A stretch of DNA of 64,000 nucleotides from Symbiodinium microadriaticum (Eukaryota > Sar > Dinophyceae > Suessiales > Symbiodiniaceae), in assembly GCA_001939145.1 (NCBI GenBank), contig LSRX01000057.1, positions 752,672-816,671 of the forward strand, read 5' to 3'. The position numbers and the translations under genes were made by a program. Every line of letters begins with the position of its first letter. Position 1 is the first letter of the stretch. Below are positions 9,310-18,044 of this stretch, in pieces. The notes under the pieces were generated by a model. That model saw only the letters and a program-made list of their open reading frames with translations, had not been told where the DNA came from and did no database searches.

Positions 9310-10938
9310 ATGGCTGCTAATCAGGAAGAGGCCATGAATCTCTTTCCCAAGTCTTCTGGTCCCCCCGGGGCCCCCAGCTCCTCCGCGGAGGTGTATATTC
9401 GCAGACGTGTTGCACATGAAGTCAACCGTGCCCTCGCCAATCCCAACCTGCTCCCAGAATGGGCGGTTGCTAATCCCGCCGTGCCCGGGTCTCTCCCTCC
9501 CCCGCCTCGCACCCCCGCTCTGCCCTCGGAAGGCCACTCGGACAGAGCCCCTCTCCCCCGTGCCCCTCCACCTGTTCCCTACTTGACCCTGTCGGCTGGA
9601 CAGGGAATGAATACAGCGAGTATTCAGATTCATAACGAGGAGATGGCCAACCGCATGTTGGAGCGCATTCAAGATTCGTGGACCGGCCGATCTACCGGTC
9701 GTTCCCGCAGTCCCCCGGTCCACCCTGGCTCCCCACTTCCAAGACGACGTCAAGCTCTTGCGGATGAACCAGCCACCTCTGCGGATCTGGCGGTGATGCA
9801 GGCCGGACAACGTACATTTGACTATCCGGAAGGACCGATGCTTCCCGAACCATCCCGTGACTGGATCAAGGTTACAACTGAAGACTACACCGAACTGTGG
9901 GTTCGGTTTCACCCGGTTCCGGAACATCAAAGGGGCAGGTTCGATCATCAGCATGCGGTCTGGGCGCAGTTCTATTGCACAAGAATTCTTGCCAGCATGG
10001 AGTTGCACGGTTTTGATCCTACGGATGACGCAAAGGAGAAGAAGCCGCAGTGGAAGCTATTCGAAAAGCTTATTCTCCACTACAGGGCCCCCGTCATCCA
10101 AGACCAAAGCCGCATTCGAGCGGCGGTGGAGTTGACCAGCGATCAGTGCCCGGTGCTCAATGCCGGCCCCTTTAGTGCGCAAGAACGGTGGCTCGCCACA
10201 CTGTTGGCCGGAGCGGATGCCAATGCACGCTATGCTTGGTCCGATGAAGCTCAGACTTTGCGCATGGGGTATGTTCCAATTCAACAGGTCAAAAGCCTCG
10301 CCAGATCGTTGTCGGCTGTTCAAAGGTTGAAACCTTTCACTCGGGAAGACATGTTGGCCGGCCGGGGAGCATATTGGCTGTTCCCCGCTGGTACTGATCA
10401 GTTCCAAGGATTTAACGACTCCGGGGGCTATGAAGCTCCTGTCGGTATCTTTCTTATTTTGGGTACCACATTGCCAGATGACCCCAACACTTGCTACAGT
10501 GTGCCTTTTGTGCACAATACGGTATGCCAAGATTTGTCGTCAATCATTGACCAAAGAATGATCCGGCCGAGCTACTATGACCGAGGAGACAAAACATGGC
10601 CGCCGTCGTTGGGATTCTACGGCCGCATGGTTCATCCCACCTCTGCGATTCGTCAGCCCGTGCTTGATGGCTCGCAACCAGATCATTTGTATGCTATGAC
10701 GTCGTCGATGCACACTGCTCGCCGGTACGGAGGGAAAGAATCCGATACAAGAACAGCGGCAGCAATCGGATGGACGCTTGTTCGACAACACAAGCACGCC
10801 AAGGTTGCACATTCGTCCGATCCAGTCTTCGGCCACATGTTCGACTTGGTTCATGGCACAGATGGAAGATGGCTTTTCCGTAGCTCACGCAGTATCCTGA
10901 CCGGCGCAGCCACTTTTTGGTCAAGCTGGCAAGCCTAA
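9310..10938 (+). CDS. ORF3 of the retroelement, function unknown
   Basis: ATG 9310 sits in GCGCCATGG and follows an AG at 9281-9282, so I prefer it to earlier in-frame codons. The 542-residue product starts with an acidic/Pro-rich part (AANQEEAMNLFPKSSG, then PPPPRTPALPSEG) and has an Arg/Ser-Pro patch (TGRSRSPPVHPGSPLPRRR, around residues 135-155). A long globular C-terminal half includes DWIKVTTEDYTELWVRFHP, ERWLATLLAGADANARYAW and GRGAYWLFPAGTDQF. I do not recognise the fold. Codon use and GC content resemble ORF1 and the polymerase, and the intact length argues that it is selected. It could be a second structural protein or an assembly factor, but nothing in the sequence proves this. Confidence 0.7.
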   Translation: MAANQEEAMNLFPKSSGPPGAPSSSAEVYIRRRVAHEVNRALANPNLLPEWAVANPAVPGSLPPPPRTPALPSEGHSDRAPLPRAPPPVPYLTLSAGQGMNTASIQIHNEEMANRMLERIQDSWTGRSTGRSRSPPVHPGSPLPRRRQALADEPATSADLAVMQAGQRTFDYPEGPMLPEPSRDWIKVTTEDYTELWVRFHPVPEHQRGRFDHQHAVWAQFYCTRILASMELHGFDPTDDAKEKKPQWKLFEKLILHYRAPVIQDQSRIRAAVELTSDQCPVLNAGPFSAQERWLATLLAGADANARYAWSDEAQTLRMGYVPIQQVKSLARSLSAVQRLKPFTREDMLAGRGAYWLFPAGTDQFQGFNDSGGYEAPVGIFLILGTTLPDDPNTCYSVPFVHNTVCQDLSSIIDQRMIRPSYYDRGDKTWPPSLGFYGRMVHPTSAIRQPVLDGSQPDHLYAMTSSMHTARRYGGKESDTRTAAAIGWTLVRQHKHAKVAHSSDPVFGHMFDLVHGTDGRWLFRSSRSILTGAATFWSSWQA

Positions 10939-11246
10939 AGGTCTCCGCATGTTTTGATGCTTCTCCAAGTTCTCATGTTTTTTCATGTAGAATCTGTTTT
11001 TCGTAGTTTTTGAGCCTCTGATCACAAGTACATGTTGTCTTGCCAGTGACCAAAGTCTCGGGCCCTTCTCACGTTTTGAGCGCTTCTCGCTCCGATGAGT
11101 GCCGATTCTCTTCCGAAAATAGTATTGTGCTGTTCGCTTAGACTTGTGCCATTAATGTTGCTTGGTGCTGACCACACTTAGAGACGCTCTTTTGCACAAG
11201 TTGAATTGAATGTTTTGCCGATGTTTGCAATGTTCAGGCTCGTAAC
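10939..11246 (+). other. Spacer between ORF3 and the oxygenase ORF
   Basis: I see no ORF in this T-rich spacer. It contains several TTTTT..AG stretches (for example near 10990 and 11010) and ends with TTGCAATGTTCAG at 11237, nine bases before the next ATG, consistent with a 3' splice or trans-splice acceptor. Confidence 0.4.
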
Positions 11247-12311
11247 ATGTATAGCGCAATGGCGTACATTAGCCGAAGTTCTGTGGATCCAACAGTACAT
11301 GTTCCTTCGATACAATCGTTGGAGACGTGCTCGGAACTTATTCAGCAGGCTTTATTTTCCATACCGAGCAATGATTGGACCAGTTATTCGAGAAGGAATG
11401 TTCGGTCGGATCGACATACTCATGCCGATCAAATTCTTCTGGGCTTATATTCGGGCGTGCAGTCGCGTGGACGACTCCAGTTCACAAGAAACACCTTCAA
11501 ATTTCCCAATTTGACCAGGCTTATTCTTCGATACATCCAGTTGCTGCCACACCTTCAAGATTTTGAATGCACCAGCATTCAAATCAATCGCAATTTGCGT
11601 ACTATTCCTCATCGAGACTCCAACAACCGTGGCTATAGCATCGGCTGGGCTGTGGGCAATTGGACTGGTGGCGATTTATTCCTTTACGATCCTCATGGTA
11701 TTGAGCAATTGGTCGTCTCAGATACTACATGCAAAGTTGCTTCGATGGGCGACATTCTTCCTGGACGACGATTGGATGTCCATCAACCCGTTTGTTTCGA
11801 TGGCAACACCATTCATGCCACAATGCCTTTTCAAGGTGACAGAGTAATGATGGTCTTTTTCTGCGTTAAACGGAACCTTCCTGTTTCACCCTCTTCCTCT
11901 GTTCTTCCTTTCGCTCGTTTTCTTGGTCTTCGTGTGCCTGTCGTTCCCTCCCTTTCCCTTTCCTCCTCTTCTCTTCCTGTCCCTCCTTCTCTGCCTCTGC
12001 CGTCTCGGGCCCTCCCCTCTGTCCCTTCCTCGTCGCCCCTCTGCCTGGTTTCGGTTCCCCTTTCTCCGGTCGCGTCTTTTCTGTCTTCTTCTTCGTCTTG
12101 CTCCCTGTCGGTTCGTTCTGTCGTCTCCTGTGGGTCCGGCGTTTCTTTCTCCTCGTCTGTCCTCTGCTCGTGTGCTTCCCCTTCTTCTCCCTCTCCCTGT
12201 TCCCTTCCTCTTCCGCTCTCCCTCGCCTCCCACTCTTCTTCTCCATGCATGCTGTCTGAGTCCGAAGGCCTGGACTCTACCTCTGATCATGATTTTGGAA
12301 TGGCTGATTAA
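11247..12311 (+). CDS. 2-oxoglutarate/Fe(II)-dependent oxygenase-like protein with Ser/Pro-rich tail
   Basis: The 354-residue product has the hallmarks of a double-stranded beta-helix oxygenase. The first metal pair is H122-R-D124 in RTIPHRDSNNRG. Next come a glycine-rich turn, VGNWTGGDLFLYD, and a distal His at 190 in FDGNTIHATMPFQ. The 2-oxoglutarate-binding Arg is R199 in QGDRVMMVFF. The spacing FDGN..H..xPFxGxR resembles TET/JBP-type and dinoflagellate 2OG-Fe(II) proteins. The family hydroxylates proteins or nucleic-acid bases; the substrate here cannot be read from sequence. Residues after about 210 form a Ser/Pro/Val-rich tail encoded by almost pure pyrimidine DNA (11880-12240). The start at 11247 follows an AG by nine bases. 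An oxygenase in a retroelement whose host genus may carry modified thymine would be notable, but that link is speculation. Confidence 0.7.
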   Translation: MYSAMAYISRSSVDPTVHVPSIQSLETCSELIQQALFSIPSNDWTSYSRRNVRSDRHTHADQILLGLYSGVQSRGRLQFTRNTFKFPNLTRLILRYIQLLPHLQDFECTSIQINRNLRTIPHRDSNNRGYSIGWAVGNWTGGDLFLYDPHGIEQLVVSDTTCKVASMGDILPGRRLDVHQPVCFDGNTIHATMPFQGDRVMMVFFCVKRNLPVSPSSSVLPFARFLGLRVPVVPSLSLSSSSLPVPPSLPLPSRALPSVPSSSPLCLVSVPLSPVASFLSSSSSCSLSVRSVVSCGSGVSFSSSVLCSCASPSSPSPCSLPLPLSLASHSSSPCMLSESEGLDSTSDHDFGMAD

Positions 12312-12422
12312 CAAAAGAGAGACCGCTGTTTGAGACGTTGCTGTTAGATGTTACTTAGCTTGCTGACATCAGAGCCGCACACAGGTTTCTGGCTTCATTT
12401 CGTGCAGACGTAGATTCCAGCC

Positions 12423-13046
12423 ATGGCAGAGATTTTCAGCCTTCCCAACGTGATGGATCGCATTATCGGCTTTATTGCTGAACGAACTTGCACGTTATTC
12501 TTCTACTTTTCGAGATCTGCAGGTTATCGATCAGACGAAAGGCCTGAATTATGGCCTTACATTCCCGAGGCGGAACAGGATGGTCTATATCACACATACC
12601 TACAGCATGTGATTCGAACCATCAAGAGTCTGATTACAGAACATATGAGCGAGATCGGCGGCATTCATGTCATTATTCACAACGCGTACGGCGCGGGTAA
12701 TCTACCCGAACGTTTGGAGATTCGTCAACACCCAAGAGGCCTTCGCCGGTTTATGCTGGTTGAGGAACTCATTCAAGGACCTATCTTGTACGTTCCAGTG
12801 ATGTTTGCTATACCTGCATTGCCTCAAATGATTTGTGCTGCTTCAGCTTGCCATTGGACCTTAAACTCCGTTATTCGCCAAATCAACCAGATGGCCTTGA
12901 TTGATACAATGATGCTTGTTCGAATGGCGCAGCAGAAAGAGATGATCTTTGACTGGATCCAACGTCCACTTGAGGACAGATACCGTCTCTGCGCCAGCCT
13001 CATCGGATACATGGAGTTAAGACGTATCAAGCACCCTTTCCAGTGA
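12423..13046 (+). CDS. F-box-like accessory protein, paralogue 1
   Basis: ATG 12423 lies in CAGCCATGG, 15 bases after TTTCGTGCAG. The 207-residue product opens with an F-box-like helix, EIFSLPNVMDRIIGFIAER. Toward the C-terminus it carries the motif shared by the family (ALPQMICAASACHWTLNSVIRQ, around residue 140), which aligns with ALPHLTVLAAVCKSWNMSIDR in the ORF at 18204. The C-terminal part ends in charged residues. F-box proteins link substrates to SCF ubiquitin ligases through Skp1. The match is by pattern only and the family is very divergent, so a structural coincidence is possible. Confidence 0.55.
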   Translation: MAEIFSLPNVMDRIIGFIAERTCTLFFYFSRSAGYRSDERPELWPYIPEAEQDGLYHTYLQHVIRTIKSLITEHMSEIGGIHVIIHNAYGAGNLPERLEIRQHPRGLRRFMLVEELIQGPILYVPVMFAIPALPQMICAASACHWTLNSVIRQINQMALIDTMMLVRMAQQKEMIFDWIQRPLEDRYRLCASLIGYMELRRIKHPFQ

Positions 13047-13181
13047 TGCGTTGCACGACCGCCAAAAGTGACAGCTGTCCGAGATGCAAGTCTCTACAAG
13101 GTTGCACCTGACTGCATGTGCTACGTTTCATCTCACATTTCTTATAGTTGCCGCAGCCGTTTCTCACTAGATGTAACGGAC

Positions 13182-13631
13182 ATGCCTTCACTTCTTGAGC
13201 TGTGTGGACAGCCCAGTATTTTCATGCACTTGTTTTCTTTTCTGATGGTTTGCAGTATTATTCGAGTGGATCCAGCCTTATGTCACTCACCAGATGCCTG
13301 TGGACGTGCACAATATATTCAATGGAGTCGATGGATTATGCTGGGGAGGGGACGATGTTTTCAAGCTCATAATTTTGCGGACTTGTCCAATGATTGTGCG
13401 ACCTTCCGTTTTACTCATTTGCTACCAAAGGTTAGCCAGTCGATTCTACAACTGTCCCGACAGAGCCGAACATTGTCCAGGATGCAGTGCAAGTGGTTTA
13501 TGCGGCTTCGCTTGTCTCGAAGCTCCACCATTGACATGCGATGTTCCCTGCAGCATCTGGCCCTTCACACGTGCTGGTGTCGTCTCCCAGATGTCACCCT
13601 TACTCATGCTTTTACCGACAACTTCTTCTGA
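13182..13631 (+). CDS. Small accessory ORF with F-box-like N-terminus
   Basis: I chose ATG 13182 because it follows two AG sites (13156 and 13170) after a pyrimidine-rich leader. The 149-residue product starts with a hydrophobic helix, MPSLLELCGQPSIFMHLFSFL, resembling the N-terminal helix of its neighbours (TIPEISNTILTYLLPSL in the ORF at 15742). The rest is rich in Arg, Ser and Cys and I cannot align it to the shared C-terminal motif. It may be a diverged paralogue or partly out of frame. The end overlaps the remnant that follows. Confidence 0.4.
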   Translation: MPSLLELCGQPSIFMHLFSFLMVCSIIRVDPALCHSPDACGRAQYIQWSRWIMLGRGRCFQAHNFADLSNDCATFRFTHLLPKVSQSILQLSRQSRTLSRMQCKWFMRLRLSRSSTIDMRCSLQHLALHTCWCRLPDVTLTHAFTDNFF

Positions 13632-13942
13632 ACGATTCAAAGATGACACCCCACAATGGATTCCGGTTATTCGACAGCCATTGTGTTGCTGAACTTTGCA
13701 TCAGTTCCCGGCAGAGATATGTTACGGATGTCACAATGGTGACCTCTCGACAGGTTTGCTTATGGAAGATTCTGACGTTTGCTTTAACTTGTAGATTACT
13801 TGCTCTGGACATCAAACATCCTTTGTGCAGAGACGCACAGACGTCTCTTACCTATTTACTTTTACAGGTTGAGTTGTTCTTTTTAGGTATCGGACAGAAG
13901 CTGAGGACGGACATGCTGATTCTGCAATCCATACTATCTTAA
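13541..13942 (+). pseudogene. Frameshifted remnant of an accessory paralogue
   Basis: The protein around DVTMVTSRQVCLWKILTFALTC aligns without gaps to VTTVTFRQICPKRTLTLASTC of the intact ORF at 16480. The DNA match begins at 13627 (GAACGATTCAAAGATGACACC against GAAAGATTCAAAGATGATACCC), but there the homologous reading is in a different frame. The frame must change once between about 13640 and 13680. I therefore call it a decayed or truncated duplicate. An unrecognised small intron is the alternative. Confidence 0.5.
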
Positions 13943-14155
13943 GCTCTGTCAGATCCCATGTGTGATGAGCCTGATCAAGTTTCTCACTCCCAGACACGTG
14001 AGTCGTTCCCAAGTTCCTGTTGTACAGCGTTTTGCGTCCAACTTCGAGCTTATGTCAAAAAACTGCATTATGACGCCTGCATGGGATGCCCCATATTGTT
14101 GATTTTGCTGACGACAGTCTCCATAGCCAGCGGGTCCAAGCGAGCATTCTGCAAT

Positions 14156-15073
14156 ATGACTGACCTGCCGCAATGTCGAGAACTTGTCGACGCATTAAGT
14201 GTCGAACATGCGAAGGCACTTTTTCGGATGATGACAGATCCATCGAAAGTTGGAGAATTGTGCCGAGCTTTGAAGCATCGTATTCGAGCAGACGCTGACG
14301 CTGCTATCGCCAGACATCTACGTCTATCCAGTGTACCCAAGAGCTCGGCTTATGCCGTCCCTGGCCAGACCGTTTCTACAGTTCCTGTCGATTCTACCGG
14401 CTTTTCTTCTTCCTCCTCTTCTTTGCCTCCCTCCTCTTTTCCTCTGTTTCCTCCTCTCTCTTCCCCGCCGCTTCCTTCCCCCTGCTTCTCGTCTTTTCTT
14501 CCTTCTTCTCCTCCTCTCCCTTCCCCTCTTTCCTCCCCTCTCCCGTCTTTCCCGCTGCCTCCTCTTCCTCCTCCGCCCTCTCCCCCTCCTCTCTCCCCTC
14601 CGCCTCTTCCTCCCCCGCCTTTTCCTCCTCCTTCCTCTCTTCCTGTCTCTTCTCTTTCTTCGTCTGTTCCCCCTTCTCCCTCTCTTCCTGCTGCGTCTCC
14701 CCCTCCTTTGCCGTCTTTCCCGTCTTCGTCTCCGTCTTCTTCTGCTTCTCCCGTTGTCGTTGTCTGGTCATCTGGAACAATGCATCATGTTGCACCGACT
14801 GAGCCTGAAGCTGCTGCGATGCCATCTCGACCGAATATTACGCCAGATGTTCGGAACAGCAGAAGCACGCCAGCCCGGTTAAATCAGGATATATCCCTTG
14901 GACCAACTACAAGAGAGATTGACCCTTTCAGCAGAGAAGCTTTACCCAGAAGACGTCGACGCCTCAGACATTCTGCTCTTGGATCGCATTGGGCATGGAC
15001 AGATGCTATGATTAGGGAACGTTCTCGTTCCAGATCGGACAGTCCGCGCTCACCAGTTAGCCATCTCTCGTGA
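14156..15073 (+). CDS. Small helical domain with long Pro/Ser tract and basic RS C-terminus
   Basis: The start at 14156 follows TCTCCATAGCCAG by about 25 bases; the frame is open upstream but unconvincing there. Residues 1-60 (TDLPQCRELVDALSVEHAKALF, then CRALKHRIRADADAAIARHL) look like an alpha-helical bundle. Residues about 80-200 are almost only Ser, Pro, Leu and Phe, encoded by a pure pyrimidine tract (14398-14750). The end carries REALPRRRRRLRH, a probable nuclear-localisation signal, and an Arg/Ser stretch, RERSRSRSDSPRSP. The RS repeat would suit contact with splicing factors or RNA, as an inference. The opposite strand shows a Glu/Lys-rich frame that is only the mirror of the tract. 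Confidence 0.55.
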   Translation: MTDLPQCRELVDALSVEHAKALFRMMTDPSKVGELCRALKHRIRADADAAIARHLRLSSVPKSSAYAVPGQTVSTVPVDSTGFSSSSSSLPPSSFPLFPPLSSPPLPSPCFSSFLPSSPPLPSPLSSPLPSFPLPPLPPPPSPPPLSPPPLPPPPFPPPSSLPVSSLSSSVPPSPSLPAASPPPLPSFPSSSPSSSASPVVVVWSSGTMHHVAPTEPEAAAMPSRPNITPDVRNSRSTPARLNQDISLGPTTREIDPFSREALPRRRRRLRHSALGSHWAWTDAMIRERSRSRSDSPRSPVSHLS

Positions 15074-15253
15074 TGACACCTGTTGGAATGCATTCAGAAA
15101 AAAGTGTGCCTTTGCGAGATCTTTCCAGAACGTGTTAATCATGCCTGTATCTTTCCTTCTGGCTGCCGGTCTTGGGTCACAGGTAGTCTTGTGCGCGGTG
15201 CTTAATTCTCTAGCTTCTTCTGCTTCAGTCGACTCTGCATTCGCTGAAAAGCC

Positions 15254-15577
15254 ATGGATTCGAATACGACCGGTATGAGCAGCAACCTCACTCATGCTTC
15301 TCCGCAGTCGGCTGACGGCGAACACAGTTATCCGATCGCTGGGCACCGTGCCGAATATTCTCAGCCTGAATTGCTCATTCGCACTTTTCAAGGCCAGTTG
15401 GACGCTATGATGGTGGAACAAGAACGCATGCGTCAACAATTGTCTGCACTTACCAGTACATTGCAGACATGGCAAGTTCAACAACAGCAGACCCTTGATC
15501 TTCTTCGTCGCATCCAAGAAATTATGGACCCGGAATTTGCCCCAGGTGAAGCTCTGCATGGTCTTAGACTTTCATAG
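15254..15577 (+). CDS. Small coiled-coil protein
   Basis: ATG 15254 is in AAGCCATGG and follows CTTCTTCTGCTTCAG (AG at 15227-15228). The 107-residue product has a polar N-terminal third. A Gln-rich amphipathic helix then spans about residues 45-92 (LIRTFQGQLDAMMVEQERMRQ followed by LSALTSTLQTWQVQQQQTLDLL), with heptad-like Leu/Met spacing predicted to form a coiled coil. It lies between the Pro/Ser-rich protein and F-box-like paralogue 2. I know no family for it. Oligomerisation or scaffolding of other element proteins is the simplest guess. Confidence 0.55.
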   Translation: MDSNTTGMSSNLTHASPQSADGEHSYPIAGHRAEYSQPELLIRTFQGQLDAMMVEQERMRQQLSALTSTLQTWQVQQQQTLDLLRRIQEIMDPEFAPGEALHGLRLS

Positions 15578-15741
15578 GACCCTGAATCGCGTACGCTGCC
15601 TTGACAGGAAAAGTGGAGCATGTGTTTTTCTCTTGAATACGCTTGTGCTGCCCCTCGCATGCCGTCTTGCCTTAACCTTGTGTTGTTCCTCTGCAGCTGT
15701 TCTCTCTTTTCGCCGCTCCTTTCGCCCCATATTTTCGAAGC

Positions 15742-16281
15742 ATGGTGATCTTCTCTGCCTTGACGATTCCGGAGATCTCTAACACTATTCTGACGTATTT
15801 GCTGCCCTCATTGCTGACACTTACGTTTGAGCTTGATCTTCCGACGGTATCCCACTTGACCGGACAAGCTTTAGATGCCAGATTGATGGACAGAGAACAT
15901 GCAGTTATCTATTCCACAAGACGCCTTCAAGCCATTTTACAGCCCTTACCGGTATTATTCTGCAGGATGTTACGTCCACATATTGTACCGGATGACGGAC
16001 CATATTGCTTTGCGGTACATATTTTGCAGATTGACGTCATTAGATGTCGACGGATTGGAGCCACCTCCAAGATGTGGATGCATATGATTCGTCCGGTTAT
16101 TAAGGGCACCGGATGTGTTCGAGTTCAATCTTTGCCTGTCATCGCATTGGATCACAACGTCAGCTGTACGCTGCATTTCGACGAAGATCATACTGATGTC
16201 AAGACCGATGTAACCATTGCAGATTATTTACATGTTCAGCTTTTTAAGTGTCCGCTGAACAGCCTGTCTCATTCAACGTAG
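15742..16281 (+). CDS. F-box-like accessory protein, paralogue 2
   Basis: The 179-residue product follows TGTTCCTCTGCAG (15696) with a 45-base leader. It starts with TIPEISNTILTYLLPSLL, an F-box-like helix pair, and later has VIRCRRIGATSKMWMHMIRPVIKG, which lines up with the VCKSWNMSIDRIVQG motif of the ORF at 18204. The acidic C-terminal part (FDEDHTDVKTDVTIADYLHVQLF) lines up with HEDRFIYHADLIPETLL of the same relative. Sequence identity to the relatives is low but the order of motifs is kept. Its role in a ubiquitin ligase is inferred from the pattern only. Confidence 0.5.
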   Translation: MVIFSALTIPEISNTILTYLLPSLLTLTFELDLPTVSHLTGQALDARLMDREHAVIYSTRRLQAILQPLPVLFCRMLRPHIVPDDGPYCFAVHILQIDVIRCRRIGATSKMWMHMIRPVIKGTGCVRVQSLPVIALDHNVSCTLHFDEDHTDVKTDVTIADYLHVQLFKCPLNSLSHST

Positions 16282-16479
16282 GTGATTTCTTCTTCACGTC
16301 TTGTACCGAGTGCTCGCACCATAAAAAAGTCCGTCTGCCCTCTGCTCTGATGATCTTGCTTGTCTTGTTGTGAACATGTCTCCACAAATGTGTCATCCTT
16401 TTGAACCCGCAGCTGTTGCAAGAGCGACGCGTTCTCAGCCATGGTTTTTTGCCTATCTGTCCTGGCTTTTTAAGGAGAG

Positions 16480-16956
16480 ATGGAATTCCTTGCCATCGAA
16501 CAACGCTGTCTCATTGCTTCTTTCATATTATCGAAGCCGATACAAATTCACTTTCTCACTTCGATTCCTCGGATTTGGCAACCGACAATCCTTGCTGAAA
16601 GATTCAAAGATGATACCCACCGTTATATTTCTCAGGTGTTTGCCGGCTTTTCTGTTACTGATCTTCGCGTTACCAGCTATTGCAGTCACACTGTGGCCGT
16701 CACCACTGTGACATTTCGACAGATATGTCCCAAGAGAACATTGACGCTTGCTTCCACATGTCAATCTTTTATGCAGGCCGTTCAGCACTTTGTCAGTGGA
16801 GCAGTATACATCTCACCTATCTATATGCTTCAACATTCTATGCTTCACAATCTTGACTGTGGTGTTCATACGTCGCCGGAGGAAGAAGATGTGCAGGCCA
16901 ATTCTGCAGTCATTCCAGCCTTACGCTTACAAACATTCTGTTTTCGGCCGACGTGA
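16480..16956 (+). CDS. F-box-like accessory protein, paralogue 3
   Basis: I take ATG 16480 as the start: it follows CCTGGCTTTTTAAG directly, and the protein begins MEFLAIEQRCLIASFILSKP like the other paralogues. The 158-residue product has VTTVTFRQICPKRTLTLASTC followed by QSFMQAVQHFVSGAVYI, matching the family motif. Its end (TSPEEEDVQANSAVIPALRLQ) parallels the acidic C-terminus of paralogue 2. It is the intact relative of the remnant at 13541-13942. A different frame starting at 16376 overlaps but lacks the family motif. Confidence 0.5.
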   Translation: MEFLAIEQRCLIASFILSKPIQIHFLTSIPRIWQPTILAERFKDDTHRYISQVFAGFSVTDLRVTSYCSHTVAVTTVTFRQICPKRTLTLASTCQSFMQAVQHFVSGAVYISPIYMLQHSMLHNLDCGVHTSPEEEDVQANSAVIPALRLQTFCFRPT

Positions 16957-17106
16957 TTATGTTGCCTTCTTGGAACCGAGAAAAAGAGTGCTTTGTGGGC
17001 TGTGCTCGCTTGTCTTAAACGTAACACCTCTTGCTGATTGCAAGTGATTCCGGTAGCGTTTTTGATCGGCTCTGGACTCTTTACCGTAGAGATTCCGTCT
17101 GCCATC

Positions 17107-17646
17107 ATGAGCGATGCGTCCTTTATTCATGACTTCGTTTTCCAGTATGTGGCTTTTAGACACCATTCCTTCTTCTTCAGTCATGAGTTTGGTCTTGAGC
17201 TCTTCGAGCCCTATCAGCCTGGAGGTATTCCGTGGAATTTGCAGGAAGACAGAGCACGAAGAATGCAAATCGATAGGCTTGGAAACTATGTCGTCTCATT
17301 GCTCAAAGCCCGATGCCGCGTTATGACATTGGAGGCCAGTACCTTTGAGTATGTCATTCCTCCGTACATGGTCCGCCCAGCCCAAGTGGTGGTACAGCTC
17401 AAATATACTGCACCAGCTTGGCCCCACATTATTGTGCTTGCCAGCGTTTGCAGGCTCTGGAATAATTCAGTGTCACGAGCGGTATCTGGTCGACACATGA
17501 TTAACTTTCGGAGACTTCAGTACACCGCTCAAACACGATATTCTGAACATTATTGGGCGCATGGCAGATGGGATGACCGATTCTCCTTCACTTCAGATTT
17601 CATCATTGAAATGCAGCTCATGACGGTACGTAGTCCCGTTCACTGA
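17107..17646 (+). CDS. F-box-like accessory protein, paralogue 4
   Basis: The start is set at ATG 17107 (leader acceptor TTTACCGTAG, 17089), giving MSDASFIHDFVFQYVAFR, closely similar to MSDASTIHDQVFRLAVFR of the ORF at 18204. The 179-residue product continues with an EDRARRMQIDRLGNYV helix, then RPAQVVVQLKYTAPAWPH, IIVLASVCRLWNNSVSRAVSG and the C-terminal WDDRFSFTSDFIIEMQL. The LxYLxPxxPHxxVLAxVCxxWN pattern is the most F-box-like stretch of the family, matching the second half of an F-box (P..hL..h..VCk.W). A domain of this kind usually binds Skp1. No substrate-binding repeat such as LRR, WD40 or Kelch is visible. Confidence 0.6.
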   Translation: MSDASFIHDFVFQYVAFRHHSFFFSHEFGLELFEPYQPGGIPWNLQEDRARRMQIDRLGNYVVSLLKARCRVMTLEASTFEYVIPPYMVRPAQVVVQLKYTAPAWPHIIVLASVCRLWNNSVSRAVSGRHMINFRRLQYTAQTRYSEHYWAHGRWDDRFSFTSDFIIEMQLMTVRSPVH

Positions 17647-17777
17647 CCATGGCACTGTGCCTGCATTCAAAAAATGTGCCTTCACTGGTCGTTAAGTGTG
17701 TTGACATGTTCTGATGCAGCTTTTTGTTCTCACTCAGCGCTTTCTTGTCGTTTTTAGCTTGCCTAGTGGGACCTGCC

Positions 17778-18044
17778 ATGGACAGTACCATGATGGCTGA
17801 TACACGGTGGAGACTTTCTCAGGCTTCCACATCGCAGCTACTTGAGTTGCTTTGGCAGATTTGGGACTTACTAAACCGCAAGTTCCGCTTCGCTGATGGT
17901 CCTATTAGATGTCGACACAAATGTCAGTGGTGCCGCAATTATTGCTGCTATCATTCACATTCTCTACAAGAAGAAGAAAGGCATGCGTGGGACGGCCCTC
18001 ATCGATGCTTTACCCATGATTTCGATGGATACCAGTACTTATGA
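17778..18044 (+). CDS. Small accessory ORF, N-terminal helix
   Basis: ATG 17778 (CTGCCATGG) follows TTGTCGTTTTTAG (17757). The first 40 residues (STMMADTRWRLSQASTSQ, then LLELLWQIWDLLNRKF) form an amphipathic helix. After about codon 40 the frame becomes Cys/His/Arg-rich, while the overlapping frame from 17896 to 18123 (TNVSGAAIIAAIIHILYKKKK) looks more protein-like. A frameshift near 17900 or a small intron would join the two. I cannot decide which reading is expressed. Confidence 0.35.
   Translation: MDSTMMADTRWRLSQASTSQLLELLWQIWDLLNRKFRFADGPIRCRHKCQWCRNYCCYHSHSLQEEERHAWDGPHRCFTHDFDGYQYL

Noticed and set aside
11831..12314. Glu/Lys/Arg-rich minus-strand frames
   Set aside because: They mirror the pure-pyrimidine coding tract of the oxygenase ORF. 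The plus-strand frame has a recognisable domain and a leader.
14394..14825. Glu/Lys-rich minus-strand frame
   Set aside because: Complement of the Pro/Ser tract on the plus strand, so low complexity only.
16376..16711. Alternative ORF starting at 16376
   Set aside because: It lacks the family motif that the overlapping frame from 16480 carries, and it has no clear acceptor close to its start.
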